Counted from the stretch's first letter, positions 33,574 through 41,536 are shown. The stretch: DNA of 64,000 bases from Devosia pacifica (GCF_014652635.1 NZ_BMZE01000001.1:487293-551292), one strand, 5' to 3'. Translations and numbers: made by a program. Notes: generated from the letters alone by a model not told the origin.

Positions 33574-35153
33574 GCTGCGCGCCTCCGCGGACGTTTGCGG
33601 AACCGCGTGACTTCGCGCTCGATCAGTCCGTACTGATCGGGCGTCACGAGGTGATGGGTGCACGGGGCGTCGAATAGCCCGTTCGGCAATTTCGCCTCGG
33701 GATAGATGCCCCGCCAAACGCCATATGCCCACTTCCGAGCCTTGTCTTCGCCGTTCCGGCAATTTGAGAGGCAGTACGCGAGCGCTGCGTTCCAGACCCC
33801 GCGCGGGTTGCTAAGACAGGCTGCCCGCAGCCCCTTCCTCGGCGCGAAAGCATCGGGGGCACTGAGGTTCAGGTCGACAAGTTCGCCCTCGACGATCTGG
33901 ATCTCACCGCGCTTTGGACGCTCCCACCCGCATAGAGAGCAGGGGGCATCTCCGGGCTCCATCTGTCCACCGCACCCGCCGCAGAAACGCTCCTGCTTTA
34001 CGCGCTCGGTCGGCTCACGAACTTCAGTGTCACGCTTCTGCGCAGTGGAGAGGTTGTCGACCCCATACTCAAACAGCCAAGCCGTATCCTCTGCGAAAGA
34101 AACGCAATTTCCGGAGTGATCGAGCCAGAGCCCAAACTCTTTGCCTGGAAAGGTGCGCATGACCCGCCCCATCTCCTGAACATGAGACGAGAAGGATTTG
34201 CGGTATGGCCGGCACGAGATACCGCACAGCACGTCGGGGACGTCGAACCCCTTTGTCAGCACCGCGCAAGAGACCAGCCCGTCAATCGCGCTGTCTGGCT
34301 TGCGGAACTCGCTGATCTTTTCGCGGCGCTCGTCATCATCCTTGTCGAGGTAGCTGATCTGCTGGAAGTTGAAGCCTGCATCGGCGAACTGGCGGCACAA
34401 CTCTTCGCCGTGTCTCACCGATGGCGAAAAGACGATGGTTTTCACCGGACCGCCAAAGTGCTTCGCTGTCTGCGACACCCAGGTCTGCACCACGTCACCG
34501 ATGATGGTGATGCCGCGCTGACCTGCCTCTTCGTCCTCATATTCGCCGGTGAACTTCTTCTTGGTGCCTGCCATGTCCGGCGTCACGCAGGCCTTGACCT
34601 TCAGCGGCGCAAGGTAGCCTTCCGAGAGTAACTGGTTGACGGTTGTGCTGTTGACCAGCCCATCCCAGTGATCGGCCATTCCGGCAGTGAACGGAGTTGC
34701 CGTGAGGCCGATTGCGTTGGCGAACTCAGCCCGCTCGATGAGATCGACGATCGCCTTGTATATCGCATGACACTCGTCCCAGATAATCAGGTCTGGGAGG
34801 TCGCGGATCGACCGGCGGGCAATCGTCTGTGCGCTGGCAATCTGGATCGGTTTCGAATAGTCGGTGAGGAAATGGTCGGCCTGAATAACGCCGTGGTCGA
34901 TGCCGTAAGACGAGAAGCGGTCACTGGTCTGGTCGATCAGCGCGACGCGATCGACAATAAACCAGGCCCTTGACCCTTTCGCTTCGGCACCTTGGACGAT
35001 CTTCATCGCCATTTCCGTTTTGCCAGCGCCGGTTGGAGCAACGAGGATTTGCCGTCGGCGCTTCTCCCGGATGCCCTCGCGGAGTTTTTGTACCGCGCTA
35101 TCCTGATACGGACGGAGGTTTATGTCCCTGCTGATTGGAGCGAACAGGTTCAT
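33570..35153 (-). CDS. SF2 DEAD/DEAH-box helicase with zinc ribbon
   Basis: This 527-residue protein has motif Ia-type QILVAPTGAGKTEMAMKIV (Walker A), motif II LIIWDECHAIY (DECH), motif III IGLTATPF, and later motifs KTIVFSPSVRHGEELC, SCAVLTKGFDVPDV and QEMGRVMRTFPGKE. A C4 zinc ribbon (FCGGCGGQMEPGDAPCSLCGWER) lies in the C-terminal third, followed by a long tail. It probably unwinds DNA during phage replication. It overlaps the primase and the upstream 118-residue gene by 4 bp each. Confidence 0.9.
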   Translation of the reverse strand: MNLFAPISRDINLRPYQDSAVQKLREGIREKRRRQILVAPTGAGKTEMAMKIVQGAEAKGSRAWFIVDRVALIDQTSDRFSSYGIDHGVIQADHFLTDYSKPIQIASAQTIARRSIRDLPDLIIWDECHAIYKAIVDLIERAEFANAIGLTATPFTAGMADHWDGLVNSTTVNQLLSEGYLAPLKVKACVTPDMAGTKKKFTGEYEDEEAGQRGITIIGDVVQTWVSQTAKHFGGPVKTIVFSPSVRHGEELCRQFADAGFNFQQISYLDKDDDERREKISEFRKPDSAIDGLVSCAVLTKGFDVPDVLCGISCRPYRKSFSSHVQEMGRVMRTFPGKEFGLWLDHSGNCVSFAEDTAWLFEYGVDNLSTAQKRDTEVREPTERVKQERFCGGCGGQMEPGDAPCSLCGWERPKRGEIQIVEGELVDLNLSAPDAFAPRKGLRAACLSNPRGVWNAALAYCLSNCRNGEDKARKWAYGVWRGIYPEAKLPNGLFDAPCTHHLVTPDQYGLIEREVTRFRKRPRRRAA

Positions 35154-35506
35154 GCTGCCCTCCGGCCAGGCGCTTCATCAATCATGCGGCCACATGCAGT
35201 CATGAACCACGACCACTCGAGGTCACTGACGCCGTCAGGGCGCTGGCTGTAAAGGACGCGGGCGAACTGCTCTGCCCACTGTCGCGGGGCTCCACCGTCG
35301 AACTCTATGAGAGCAGCGCGCTCCTCGATCTCAAAGTCTCGCTCAGCCTCGAGATATGCTCGTACCTCTTGGCGGTGCTGCATGATGTAGTCGCGGGCGG
35401 TACTATCGAGCCGATTGCCATTGACAATACGCAGCGCGCCATTGACCAGCCTGAGGTCAGCGCCACGCGATCGAACTCGGGCCATGATGCTTGCACCATC
35501 AGGCAT
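35150..35506 (-). CDS. early protein with TubC_N-like docking domain
   Basis: The 118-residue product contains MARVRSRGADLRLVNGALRIVNGNRLDSTARDYIMQHRQEVRAYLEAE. This closely follows the 'L-x-x-R-G-v-x-L-x-x-g-x-x-L-r-v' pattern of TubC N-terminal docking domains, short helix-beta modules that mediate protein-protein docking. Its role may be to couple helicase/primase partners. It is linked by 4-bp and 8-bp overlaps to the genes on either side. Confidence 0.55.
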   Translation of the reverse strand: MPDGASIMARVRSRGADLRLVNGALRIVNGNRLDSTARDYIMQHRQEVRAYLEAERDFEIEERAALIEFDGGAPRQWAEQFARVLYSQRPDGVSDLEWSWFMTACGRMIDEAPGRRAA

Positions 35507-36398
35507 CGGTGATCTCGCCCGTTTCCAGGTCCATGATCAGGTCGCGGCTGTATCCGAGCCTCTCGGCCTCCGCTTTCCAGTGGTCTGCAGATCTCTTCCA
35601 TCCGACCTTATCGCGGCTTTCGGACTCGACCCGTGTTTTCAGGACGCGGATTTCCTCGTCCTTATCTGCGACCACCTTCTCGAACCCGCCCTTTTCGAAC
35701 TGGACGCGCATGCCTTCCCATTTTGCGTGACCTGACCTGAGGGTGGCAATTTCGGTTTCGAGGGCGTTGTTGGTCTCACGAAGCTCTTCGTTCTCGGCCT
35801 CGAGTGCGGCGATGCGGTCGATGCCCACCTCAGTCCTCTGCTGGCGCCGTTCGCCCATAGCTTCAGCCTTGCGGGCCTGCTGCTCTTTAACGGCATCCGG
35901 TAGCGCATCAGCGTTTCTGGCTCGCTCCTTATCGTGCTTGGCTTGCTCGGCTTCGCGCTCAACCTTCCTGACGGATTTCTCTGCATCAGCTCTCTTCTTA
36001 TTCGCGCGCTTCGCCTCAACAACCTCCGATGCGGCCCTGCCTGGGTGCTCTCCGCTTTCAACGCGCGACCGTATTTCGGAGGTCACTTCGCCGATGATTG
36101 GTTTGAGATCGCGGGCCTCGCGCTCGGATATTTGTGACCCATGGGTCACATCCTGCCCCGAGGCATCGGCTATGGCGCGGTTCACCATGCCTTGATCCAA
36201 GAGGCGATAGGAATGACGCCGAGACATGTTGAATTCGCCGGCGATATAGGCGTCCCAAGTCGGATACCCCATGGCCTTCCATGCCTGCCGCTCATGTGCC
36301 TCGAGCAGCAATTCCCAGAGCTGATCGACGGCTACACGGATCTGATCCGTGAGGATTTGCGCGTCAGAGCGACTGATCTGATTAAGCGCTGTCCTCAT
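35499..36398 (-). CDS. early coiled-coil protein with HTH-like N-terminus
   Basis: This 299-residue product starts with a helical domain (AVDQLWELLLEAHERQAWKAMGYPTWDAYIAGEFNMSRRHSYRLLDQGMV), a DUF3102/ParB-accessory-like helix-turn-helix pattern found in phage replication proteins. It has a long charged coiled-coil (ANKKRADAEKSVRKVEREAEQAK to LEAENEELRETNNALETEIATL). It may bind DNA and recruit partners. The gene overlaps its neighbours by 4 and 8 bp. Confidence 0.55.
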   Translation of the reverse strand: MRTALNQISRSDAQILTDQIRVAVDQLWELLLEAHERQAWKAMGYPTWDAYIAGEFNMSRRHSYRLLDQGMVNRAIADASGQDVTHGSQISEREARDLKPIIGEVTSEIRSRVESGEHPGRAASEVVEAKRANKKRADAEKSVRKVEREAEQAKHDKERARNADALPDAVKEQQARKAEAMGERRQQRTEVGIDRIAALEAENEELRETNNALETEIATLRSGHAKWEGMRVQFEKGGFEKVVADKDEEIRVLKTRVESESRDKVGWKRSADHWKAEAERLGYSRDLIMDLETGEITDA

Positions 36399-36625
36399 GT
36401 GCGGGCGAGCCCCGTCACGTCAGCCAAGACATTCCATGCACGAACGAGCTCGGCGGCATGCGCCAAATTTGGTTCCCTTTCATTCGCTCGGAACGCCGCT
36501 TGGTAGCTGTCGAAGGCCGCACGCTGCGGGCCCACCTGCATATCCAGCAGGTTCACGATCACCCCGTCGGGGCATTGTCCCTCGACGGCAGACATAGCTT
36601 CGCCGTCCACGGTCAACTCGCGCAT
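36395..36625 (-). CDS. 76-residue early protein, unknown
   Basis: The start at 36625 (MRELTVDGEAMSAVEGQ) follows GGAG; the frame further upstream has no ribosome site. The ATGA overlap links it to the next gene. The helical FDSYQAAFRANEREPNLAHAAELVRAWNVLADVTGLA part is seen, with no known family. It is probably the second gene of the early operon. Confidence 0.5.
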   Translation of the reverse strand: MRELTVDGEAMSAVEGQCPDGVIVNLLDMQVGPQRAAFDSYQAAFRANEREPNLAHAAELVRAWNVLADVTGLART

Positions 36626-36699
36626 GGTCGATCTCCGATTGGTTGGTGACGGCCGGACAAAGGATCCCACTCCACCTGCCCGACCGAACTGCTTAAGGG

Positions 36700-36948
36700 C
36701 TAGGCACTCACAGCTTCCGGCTGGAGCGCGAAATCAGGTTTGACGGTTCCGTCCGGCCAGTTGGCGTCGAACCAAGCCACCACCTCGTCAAAAGTGCGAG
36801 CGGTAAAGCTACTGTCGGCGTCAGCTATCCGGGTGAAGAACGAACTGTCGCGGCGGCACCGCCGCCCAACTGTCGATATTCCTACCCCTGCCGCATCCGC
36901 ATACTGACGGGCCAAAGAGAGCAGATGTTCGCGTAGCGCTGTTTCCAT
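36700..36948 (-). CDS. Cro-like/early regulator, first gene of the leftward operon
   Basis: The 82-residue product, METALREHLLSLARQYADAAGVGISTVGRRCRRDSSFFTRIADADSSFTARTFDEVVAWF, has a small helix-turn-helix-like pattern with a basic stretch. The length is typical of Cro or other early switch proteins. It is the first gene of the leftward operon and diverges from the repressor. Its ATG is practically at the predicted transcription start of the operator-overlapped promoter. Confidence 0.55.
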   Translation of the reverse strand: METALREHLLSLARQYADAAGVGISTVGRRCRRDSSFFTRIADADSSFTARTFDEVVAWFDANWPDGTVKPDFALQPEAVSA

Positions 36949-37026
36949 GCTGTTTACTATGCCGGAAACATCCGCCTATCGCAAGTGGTATAAGCCGGAT
37001 TTTTCTGATTTGAATCCGTCAAGCCA
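36949..37026. promoter_or_regulatory. divergent early promoter/operator region
   Basis: On the minus strand TTGCGA (36979-36984) and CATAGT (36956-36961) are 17 bp apart, a sigma-70-like promoter for the leftward early operon. Its spacer contains GGAAACATCC (36964-36973). Related boxes lie nearby on the plus strand: GGATTTTTCT (36997-37006) and GGATATTCAC (37032-37041). They share GGA-N4-TCC-like symmetry with boxes downstream of the repressor, so they are likely repressor operators. Confidence 0.65.
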
Positions 37027-37803
37027 ATGACGGATATTCACTACATGACAAGATCGACAGTCGCAGATCGCATTCAAGCGAGGCTTGACGCCCTTAATAA
37101 GAACCCATCAGCGGTGGCGCTTGAGGCGGGGCTAAGTAGGTCGTCGGTGCTGGACATCCTCAAAGGGAAGGCGGCGCATCCTCGGGTAGACACCCTCAAG
37201 AAGTTGACTGGGCCACTACAATGCAGCCTCGCCTATCTCACCGGCGATCGAGACGACCCAAAGCCCGACAGGCTGTCTAGAGAGGAATACGCTCTCTTGG
37301 ACACCGAAATCCGAACTTCAGCGATAGTTCTGGCGACAGGGATATATCGTGAGCGCGGCTCCGGCTTGGAGCGAACGATCTCCCCGACGATTGTGTATAG
37401 AAACCCAAGCCACCCGAAACAGGCAGTGAGCTTGGCAATCATGGACGATGACAGTCTGGCCGGAATTGGTATTCTAGAGGGCGACCAGCTTACGTTTGTG
37501 GCGGATCACTTTGGCGATATAGACCTGCCGTTGTCTTCCGGCTCCATCGCCATCGTTCGGAGGGACCTTGGCACTGAAGCCAGTGAATACAGCGCTCGCC
37601 AGATAGAGATCGCAGGCGGCGACGTCTACCTCACTACCCGACCGGCAGTAGGCGAACCGAAAGCGATCAAGATATGGTCGCACGAGATTTTAGACGACGA
37701 GCCTGGCACCCTCCGCAACAACTACCTTACCGGTCCAGGAAATACGCTGACGATTGAGGGTCTGGCCATTCGAGTGACGAGGATTCTGCGCGACCCATTC
37801 TGA
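37027..37803 (+). CDS. CI-like phage repressor (HTH + S24-like domain)
   Basis: The first ~70 residues form an XRE helix-turn-helix (TVADRIQARLDALNKNPSAVALEAGLSRSSVLDILKGKAAHPRVDTLKKL). The C-terminal region has the S24/LexA-like pattern with the DDDSLAGIGILEGDQLTFV segment, in which the serine sits in the usual nucleophile position. The partner lysine is not evident (LTTRPAVGEPKAIKI is the nearest). It could thus be a non-cleavable or differently induced repressor. Alternative starts: 37027 or 37045. It diverges from the early operon; operator boxes flank both sides. Confidence 0.85.
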   Translation: MTDIHYMTRSTVADRIQARLDALNKNPSAVALEAGLSRSSVLDILKGKAAHPRVDTLKKLTGPLQCSLAYLTGDRDDPKPDRLSREEYALLDTEIRTSAIVLATGIYRERGSGLERTISPTIVYRNPSHPKQAVSLAIMDDDSLAGIGILEGDQLTFVADHFGDIDLPLSSGSIAIVRRDLGTEASEYSARQIEIAGGDVYLTTRPAVGEPKAIKIWSHEILDDEPGTLRNNYLTGPGNTLTIEGLAIRVTRILRDPF

Positions 37804-37804
37804 C

Positions 37805-37853
37805 GGATATTTCACGCAAAGCTGTTGACGCAGGATATTTCCGGCATTAGGGT
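37805..37853 (+). promoter_or_regulatory. promoter with operator in its spacer, for the lysogeny operon
   Basis: TTGACG (37825-37830), a 17-bp spacer and TAGGGT (37848-37853) form a good sigma-70-type promoter. The spacer itself contains GGATATTTCC (37833-37842), and a second box GGATATTTCA is at 37805-37814 just after the repressor stop. The arrangement mirrors the early promoter on the other side of the repressor gene, so both may be shut by the repressor. The transcript would begin near 37860 and read to the integrase. Confidence 0.65.
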
Positions 37854-37886
37854 TAACTTCAAGCTCACAGAGCGATGGAGACCCAA

Positions 37887-38180
37887 ATGCCGTTGCCTTC
37901 GACTGCTCAGACCATCTACAGGTTGATCGCACAGCACGCGGCGGCGCTAGCCGACCTCGAGTGCACGGTCGACAACGAAGATGCCGTTACAGAAGCATAC
38001 GATGAGGCAGAGCGGCAGGCCTTCGACGCTCTGGTAATGTATGTGCCGACCAGCACCATCGAGCTGCGGCGCAAGATCGGCTACCTGCTTCTCCACATCA
38101 AGCACACCGAAACGCTAGATAGAGATCAGGTGGAAGCTCTGCTGCACTCGTTCGATAGCGTCCGGATAAAGTCCGCCTGA
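37887..38180 (+). CDS. 97-residue lysogeny-region protein, unknown
   Basis: The ATG at 37887 is preceded by GGAG at good distance; an in-frame ATG at 37875 is also possible. The protein is helical and acidic, with MPLPSTAQTIYRLIAQHAAALADLECTVD and PTSTIELRRKIGYLLLHIKHTE. No family is recognised. It is the first gene behind the operator-overlapped promoter. Confidence 0.5.
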   Translation: MPLPSTAQTIYRLIAQHAAALADLECTVDNEDAVTEAYDEAERQAFDALVMYVPTSTIELRRKIGYLLLHIKHTETLDRDQVEALLHSFDSVRIKSA

Positions 38181-38252
38181 CCCATTAAAACGGGCCCAGG
38201 CGGGCGGCCACCCGTCCTGAGCCCTCTACCACCCGATCCGTTGGAGGCTCAA

Positions 38253-38771
38253 ATGGCATGTCCCCTTCCTATACCCGAACACACCGCGTTGCCAGCGGCG
38301 GCTGCGACGATCGCAGAAGCCTATGCAGACTGGCTGAATGTGCGCAAAGCCGCTGCCAGCAGCGAGAATGCCGTACAACGTGAGGAGCAATACCGGCGCT
38401 GTCGCGAACTGCAGGTGTCGATCGTGGAGCAGATGGCTCCGTTGACCGCCCGGGACCTGGCGATCCAACTCCTTGTTTCCACCGACTACGGAGACTCGGA
38501 CTGCAGCGACGACTTTATAGATCGCGCGAAAGCTCTCGCCAATCGGCTGCAGGAGGCGCCGTCGGCCAACGCCCGGCGCGCGAAGCTCGATAAGGCGATC
38601 GCCGCTCTGCGTGATGCTGCTCAAGAATACGACCCCACCATACTCGGGGTCTGGGTGTCGCGCACCGAGGGGGATGAGCCAGGCTGCTTCACGCAACTGC
38701 AAGGCGTTCATTTCAATCGGTCGAGAAAGATCCAAGACAGCGCCGCACGAGCACGGGGAGAGATGGCGTGA
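38253..38771 (+). CDS. 172-residue lysogeny-region protein, unknown
   Basis: The start at 38253 follows GGAGG. The product is helical: ALPAAAATIAEAYADWLNVRKAAASSENAVQREEQYRRCRELQVSIVEQMAPLTARDLAIQLLVSTDYGD. No conserved motif is recognised. It overlaps the next gene as GTGA, so the two are probably made together. Confidence 0.5.
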   Translation: MACPLPIPEHTALPAAAATIAEAYADWLNVRKAAASSENAVQREEQYRRCRELQVSIVEQMAPLTARDLAIQLLVSTDYGDSDCSDDFIDRAKALANRLQEAPSANARRAKLDKAIAALRDAAQEYDPTILGVWVSRTEGDEPGCFTQLQGVHFNRSRKIQDSAARARGEMA

Positions 38772-39130
38772 CCCAAGCATTGCAATCGATACCCATGCAA
38801 GGCCCTACGCCTGCACTGCTGGCCCTCGCTGTGCGTGGCGACCTTATGTCTCCTCGTCTTCGGGACGGACAAGACGCCGTCTATTACGCACGCTCTGGCT
38901 TTGTCGCTGACGATATATATGTCTTGGACTACGGCGACGGGCACCTCTTTGTCTGCCATGTCCAGTACACCGGGCACGGCACATATCGGTTGTTTGGCGA
39001 GAAAGATGGCTGGGAGGTCACAGGCGTTGCCAGGCATCAACTCCAGCAGATCATGGTGGGCATCGTGGTCTGCGAGATGCACGTGCGTGACCGAGAGATG
39101 CTGCTTCGTTTGCTCGGGCGACTTCCATGA
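38768..39130 (+). CDS. S24/LexA-like fold protein lacking the catalytic serine
   Basis: The 120-residue protein has no DNA-binding domain. It consists of an S24-like core: LALAVRGDLMSPRLRDGQDAVYYARSG resembles the VxGDSMxPxxxDGD motif but has leucine in place of serine, and the strands GHLFVCHVQYTGHGTYRLFGE and WEVTGVARHQLQQIMVGIVVCEMHV follow as in LexA/UmuD C-domains. It may be a dimerisation or regulatory partner rather than a protease. It starts at GTG (38768), overlapping the upstream stop, and ends in an ATGA overlap with the ParB-like gene. Confidence 0.6.
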   Translation: MTQALQSIPMQGPTPALLALAVRGDLMSPRLRDGQDAVYYARSGFVADDIYVLDYGDGHLFVCHVQYTGHGTYRLFGEKDGWEVTGVARHQLQQIMVGIVVCEMHVRDREMLLRLLGRLP

Positions 39131-39975
39131 CGGAAACCCCTGCCCCGCTACGCCAGGTCCGTCCGATTGCGCTGACCGGGCTCATCCCCGCTGCACCGAC
39201 TACCGGCGCGCCGATATGCGAAATGGTCGATCCGCGCGACCTGTGGGTCGATCCGGCCTACCAGCGCTCCGTCGGCGAGAAAGGCCTGAAGCAAGTTCGG
39301 CGCATCGTCGAAGGTTTCGACTGGGCCAAATTCAAGCCTCCGATTTGTGCATTCGCGGAAGACGGCCAAGGCCAGAGCGTGCTCAAGGTACTCGACGGCC
39401 AGCACACTGCGATCGCCTGCGCCAGCAATCCTCACATAGAAACGATCCCAGTCATGATCGTAGAGGCACCGGATACGCAATCGCAGGCCGTGGCCTTTAT
39501 CGGGCAGAACAAGGAACGGCTGAACGTCACCCCTCTGCAGATCCATTTTGCAGCATTGGCCGCTCAAGACCCTGAAGCCATTACGGTAGCTCAGGTATGC
39601 GATCGTGCCGGCCTTCGCATTCTCCGCTCTACGCCAAAGGTCTATGCGCCTCGGGATACGGTCGCGATCGCCGCAATCAATGGCCTGACATCGCGGCGGG
39701 GGGCGATGCGCGCTCGGCAGATCCTCGAGGTTCTGGCGAAGGCAGAGCTCGCTCCGGTCACCGCGCCGCATATCAAATCGGCCGAGTACCTGCTGACCGA
39801 CCCCGAGTTTCGCGAAACGCTTTATCCTGAGGCGCTCACCGAATGCATCCAAGCGCAGGAAATGACAATCGACGATGAGGCCAAACTTTGGGCAGCGACG
39901 CATCGCGTGCCGGTATGGAAGGCGATGGCTTCGATCTGGTTCCGGAAATGCCGGAAGAAGCGGAGACCGGCATGA
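39127..39975 (+). CDS. ParB/Srx-like nuclease-domain protein (DUF6551-like)
   Basis: This 282-residue protein has a ParB-like N-terminal domain: CEMVDPRDLWVDPAYQRSVGEKGLKQVRRIVEGFDWAKFKPPICA, then VLKVLDGQHTAIACASNPHIETIPVMIVEAPD. The DGQHTAIA segment corresponds to the sulfiredoxin/ParB box II (normally GxxR/HR), here with histidine rather than arginine. The helical C-terminal part may bind DNA. Its role in the phage (stability, regulation) is unknown. It overlaps the S24-like gene and the excisionase gene by 4 bp each. Confidence 0.75.
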   Translation: MTETPAPLRQVRPIALTGLIPAAPTTGAPICEMVDPRDLWVDPAYQRSVGEKGLKQVRRIVEGFDWAKFKPPICAFAEDGQGQSVLKVLDGQHTAIACASNPHIETIPVMIVEAPDTQSQAVAFIGQNKERLNVTPLQIHFAALAAQDPEAITVAQVCDRAGLRILRSTPKVYAPRDTVAIAAINGLTSRRGAMRARQILEVLAKAELAPVTAPHIKSAEYLLTDPEFRETLYPEALTECIQAQEMTIDDEAKLWAATHRVPVWKAMASIWFRKCRKKRRPA

Positions 39976-40202
39976 CGGACCATGTCCCTCGCTTCATGTC
40001 CGACGAGCAGCTGCGACATCACTTTGGCCTAAGCGAAAGGGCGCTTCGCCGACTGCGCTCGATGCGTAGCTTCCCTCGCCGAGACGCCATCACCAATCGC
40101 ACTGACAGCAGAATGGTCGACAGGTTCTTTGACAACCGCGCTGGCATAGACGCACCTTCCACTGGCAGCGCTCTTGCTGCCGATGGAAAGGAGAACTTCT
40201 AA
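39972..40202 (+). CDS. xis: putative excisionase (AlpA-like HTH)
   Basis: The start at 39972 overlaps the ParB-like gene as ATGA and gives 76 residues: MTDHVPRFMSDEQLRHHFGLSERALRRLRSMRSFPRRDAI. This is a small HTH (winged) pattern of the MerR/AlpA excisionase kind, followed by a charged tail. It directly precedes the integrase by a single base, the usual Xis-Int pairing. The function is inferred from position and size. Confidence 0.6.
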   Translation: MTDHVPRFMSDEQLRHHFGLSERALRRLRSMRSFPRRDAITNRTDSRMVDRFFDNRAGIDAPSTGSALAADGKENF

Positions 40203-40203
40203 A

Positions 40204-41379
40204 ATGTCAGAACGACGGTCAAAGCGGCCTGGCTATAAGGGCCGCAAGCGAAAGGATGGTTCGATTGCTCACTACTGGATACCGCAACGCGCTTTAGCAG
40301 ATGCACCGAAGTACCTGAAAGCGAAGCAAATTGAAGATCGGGCAAGCGACGCGCAAATAGAAGACCTGTGTCAGCGGTGGACCGACGAACTGATTGGCGA
40401 GCTTGCAGACCTTCAAGCTACGCCGGGGTATGATGGAACCATCAAAAGCCTCATCCGGCTTTACCGTACGGATGAGGATTCCTCTTATCAGGCGCTAAAG
40501 CTCTCCACCAGGAAACGGGATTACGATCCAATCCTGAAGGTAATCAGCGACACTGTCGGCGATCGTGCCATTCATGCTCTGCGCGGAAGAGACTTTCGGC
40601 GCTGGCACGCGAACTGGTCGACTGAAGGCCGCACTCACCGCGGGCACAACGCGATACGCAAGCTACGCACCGTGCTCAGCTTCGGCGTGGAACAGCGCTT
40701 CGAGGATTGCCGGCTTGCACGCGAGATCTTGTCTCTTATCGAATTCGAGGCGCCCAAGGCACGCTCGATCAAGATGGAGTTCGAGCACGCTAAGGCGATT
40801 GTTGAGAAGGCGCTCGAGCTTGGCCGTGCTTCTATTGCACTCACGCAAGCTCTACAGTGGGACACCGCTCTCCGACGCATCGACTTGATTGGTGAATGGC
40901 TGCCGGCGGCAGAAGGTGAAGGCGGCATCATCCGGGGCAAGACCCGATGGCATGGCCCGTCGGTGACTGTGATCTCTAAAGACCATGTGCTCACGATCGA
41001 GGCTACTTCAAAAACGGGTGCTCGATCCGTTCACGACCTGACACTCTGTTCGCTCACATCACTGGTTCTCGACAAGATCGATCTGCCGGCGGTTGGTCCG
41101 CTGATCGTATCCGAAGACACGGGAGTGCCGTATCGCGAAAACTACTATGCACAGGACTGGCGAGCGATCGCTCGAGCAGCCGGTGTGCCTGACACGGTGT
41201 GGTCAATGGATAGCCGGGCCGGCGCGATCTCAGAAGCCGAGGCAGCTACGGGGAACCTCGACGCTGCGAGGAAACTGGCAACGCACTCGAACGTCAAGAC
41301 GACAATGCGCTATGTGCGGAACGACGTCTTGGAGAGCAACAGGGCGACTGCTCGCGCAAGACAAGGTTTGCGGAGCTAA
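40204..41379 (+). CDS. int: tyrosine recombinase/integrase
   Basis: The start at 40204 (MSERRSKRPGYKGRKRKDGS) gives 391 residues. Catalytic elements: ALQWDTALRRIDLIGEWL (arginine I region), GKTRWHG strand, box II WSMDSRAGAISEAEAATG (second arginine; the usual histidine of HxxR is absent), and the ATHSNVKTTMRYVRNDV histidine and tyrosine nucleophile region. This box II pattern is typical of a family of Rhizobiales prophage integrases. It ends 83 bp from the 3' end of tRNA-Gly and so is the source of the integration there. Confidence 0.9.
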   Translation: MSERRSKRPGYKGRKRKDGSIAHYWIPQRALADAPKYLKAKQIEDRASDAQIEDLCQRWTDELIGELADLQATPGYDGTIKSLIRLYRTDEDSSYQALKLSTRKRDYDPILKVISDTVGDRAIHALRGRDFRRWHANWSTEGRTHRGHNAIRKLRTVLSFGVEQRFEDCRLAREILSLIEFEAPKARSIKMEFEHAKAIVEKALELGRASIALTQALQWDTALRRIDLIGEWLPAAEGEGGIIRGKTRWHGPSVTVISKDHVLTIEATSKTGARSVHDLTLCSLTSLVLDKIDLPAVGPLIVSEDTGVPYRENYYAQDWRAIARAAGVPDTVWSMDSRAGAISEAEAATGNLDAARKLATHSNVKTTMRYVRNDVLESNRATARARQGLRS

Positions 41380-41389
41380 CGAGTCGTTC

Positions 41390-41416
41390 TGGAACGGCTC
41401 TGGAACGCATTGGAAC
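41390..41416 (+). repeat. three TGGAAC repeats between int and tRNA
   Basis: TGGAAC occurs at 41390, 41401 and 41411, spaced 11 and 10 bases, about one helical turn. The cluster sits between integrase and tRNA, where arm-type integrase binding sites are expected. No experimental support; the coincidence of position and phasing is the only evidence. Confidence 0.45.
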
Positions 41417-41462
41417 AGTCGACTGGCTTAATCGTAAAACAGCAGCAATATCAGGTAGATAT

Positions 41463-41536
41463 TGGAGCGGGTAGCGGGAATCGAACCCGCATATTCAGCT
41501 TGGAAGGCTGCTGCTCTACCATTGAGCTATACCCGC
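41463..41536 (-). tRNA. tRNA-Gly(TCC), likely phage attachment site
   Basis: The minus-strand sequence folds as a tRNA: the 7-bp acceptor stem GCGGGTA/TACCCGC, D-arm GCTCAATGGTAGAGC, anticodon loop CTTCCAA (TCC), T-arm with GGTTCGATTCC and an encoded CCA. The 3' end points to the integrase. Its last ~20 bases are the expected core (attR). No second copy of this core was found at the left end. Confidence 0.93.

Larger units (their letters stand above)
1070..41462. mobile_element. prophage with lambda-type head and P2-type contractile tail, probably defective
   Basis: The element runs from the dioxygenase junction to the 3' end of tRNA-Gly(TCC). It carries terminase, portal, capsid and contractile-tail genes on the minus strand, a leftward early operon, a divergent repressor, and a rightward lysogeny operon ending in a tyrosine integrase 83 bp from the tRNA. 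The right end is thus a typical tRNA-integrated attachment site. At the left end gpD is truncated exactly where a host gene is truncated, and no copy of the tRNA 3' end is seen there, which suggests a deletion removed attL. Frameshifts in the primase and one cargo gene also point to decay, or to sequencing error. Confidence 0.85.
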
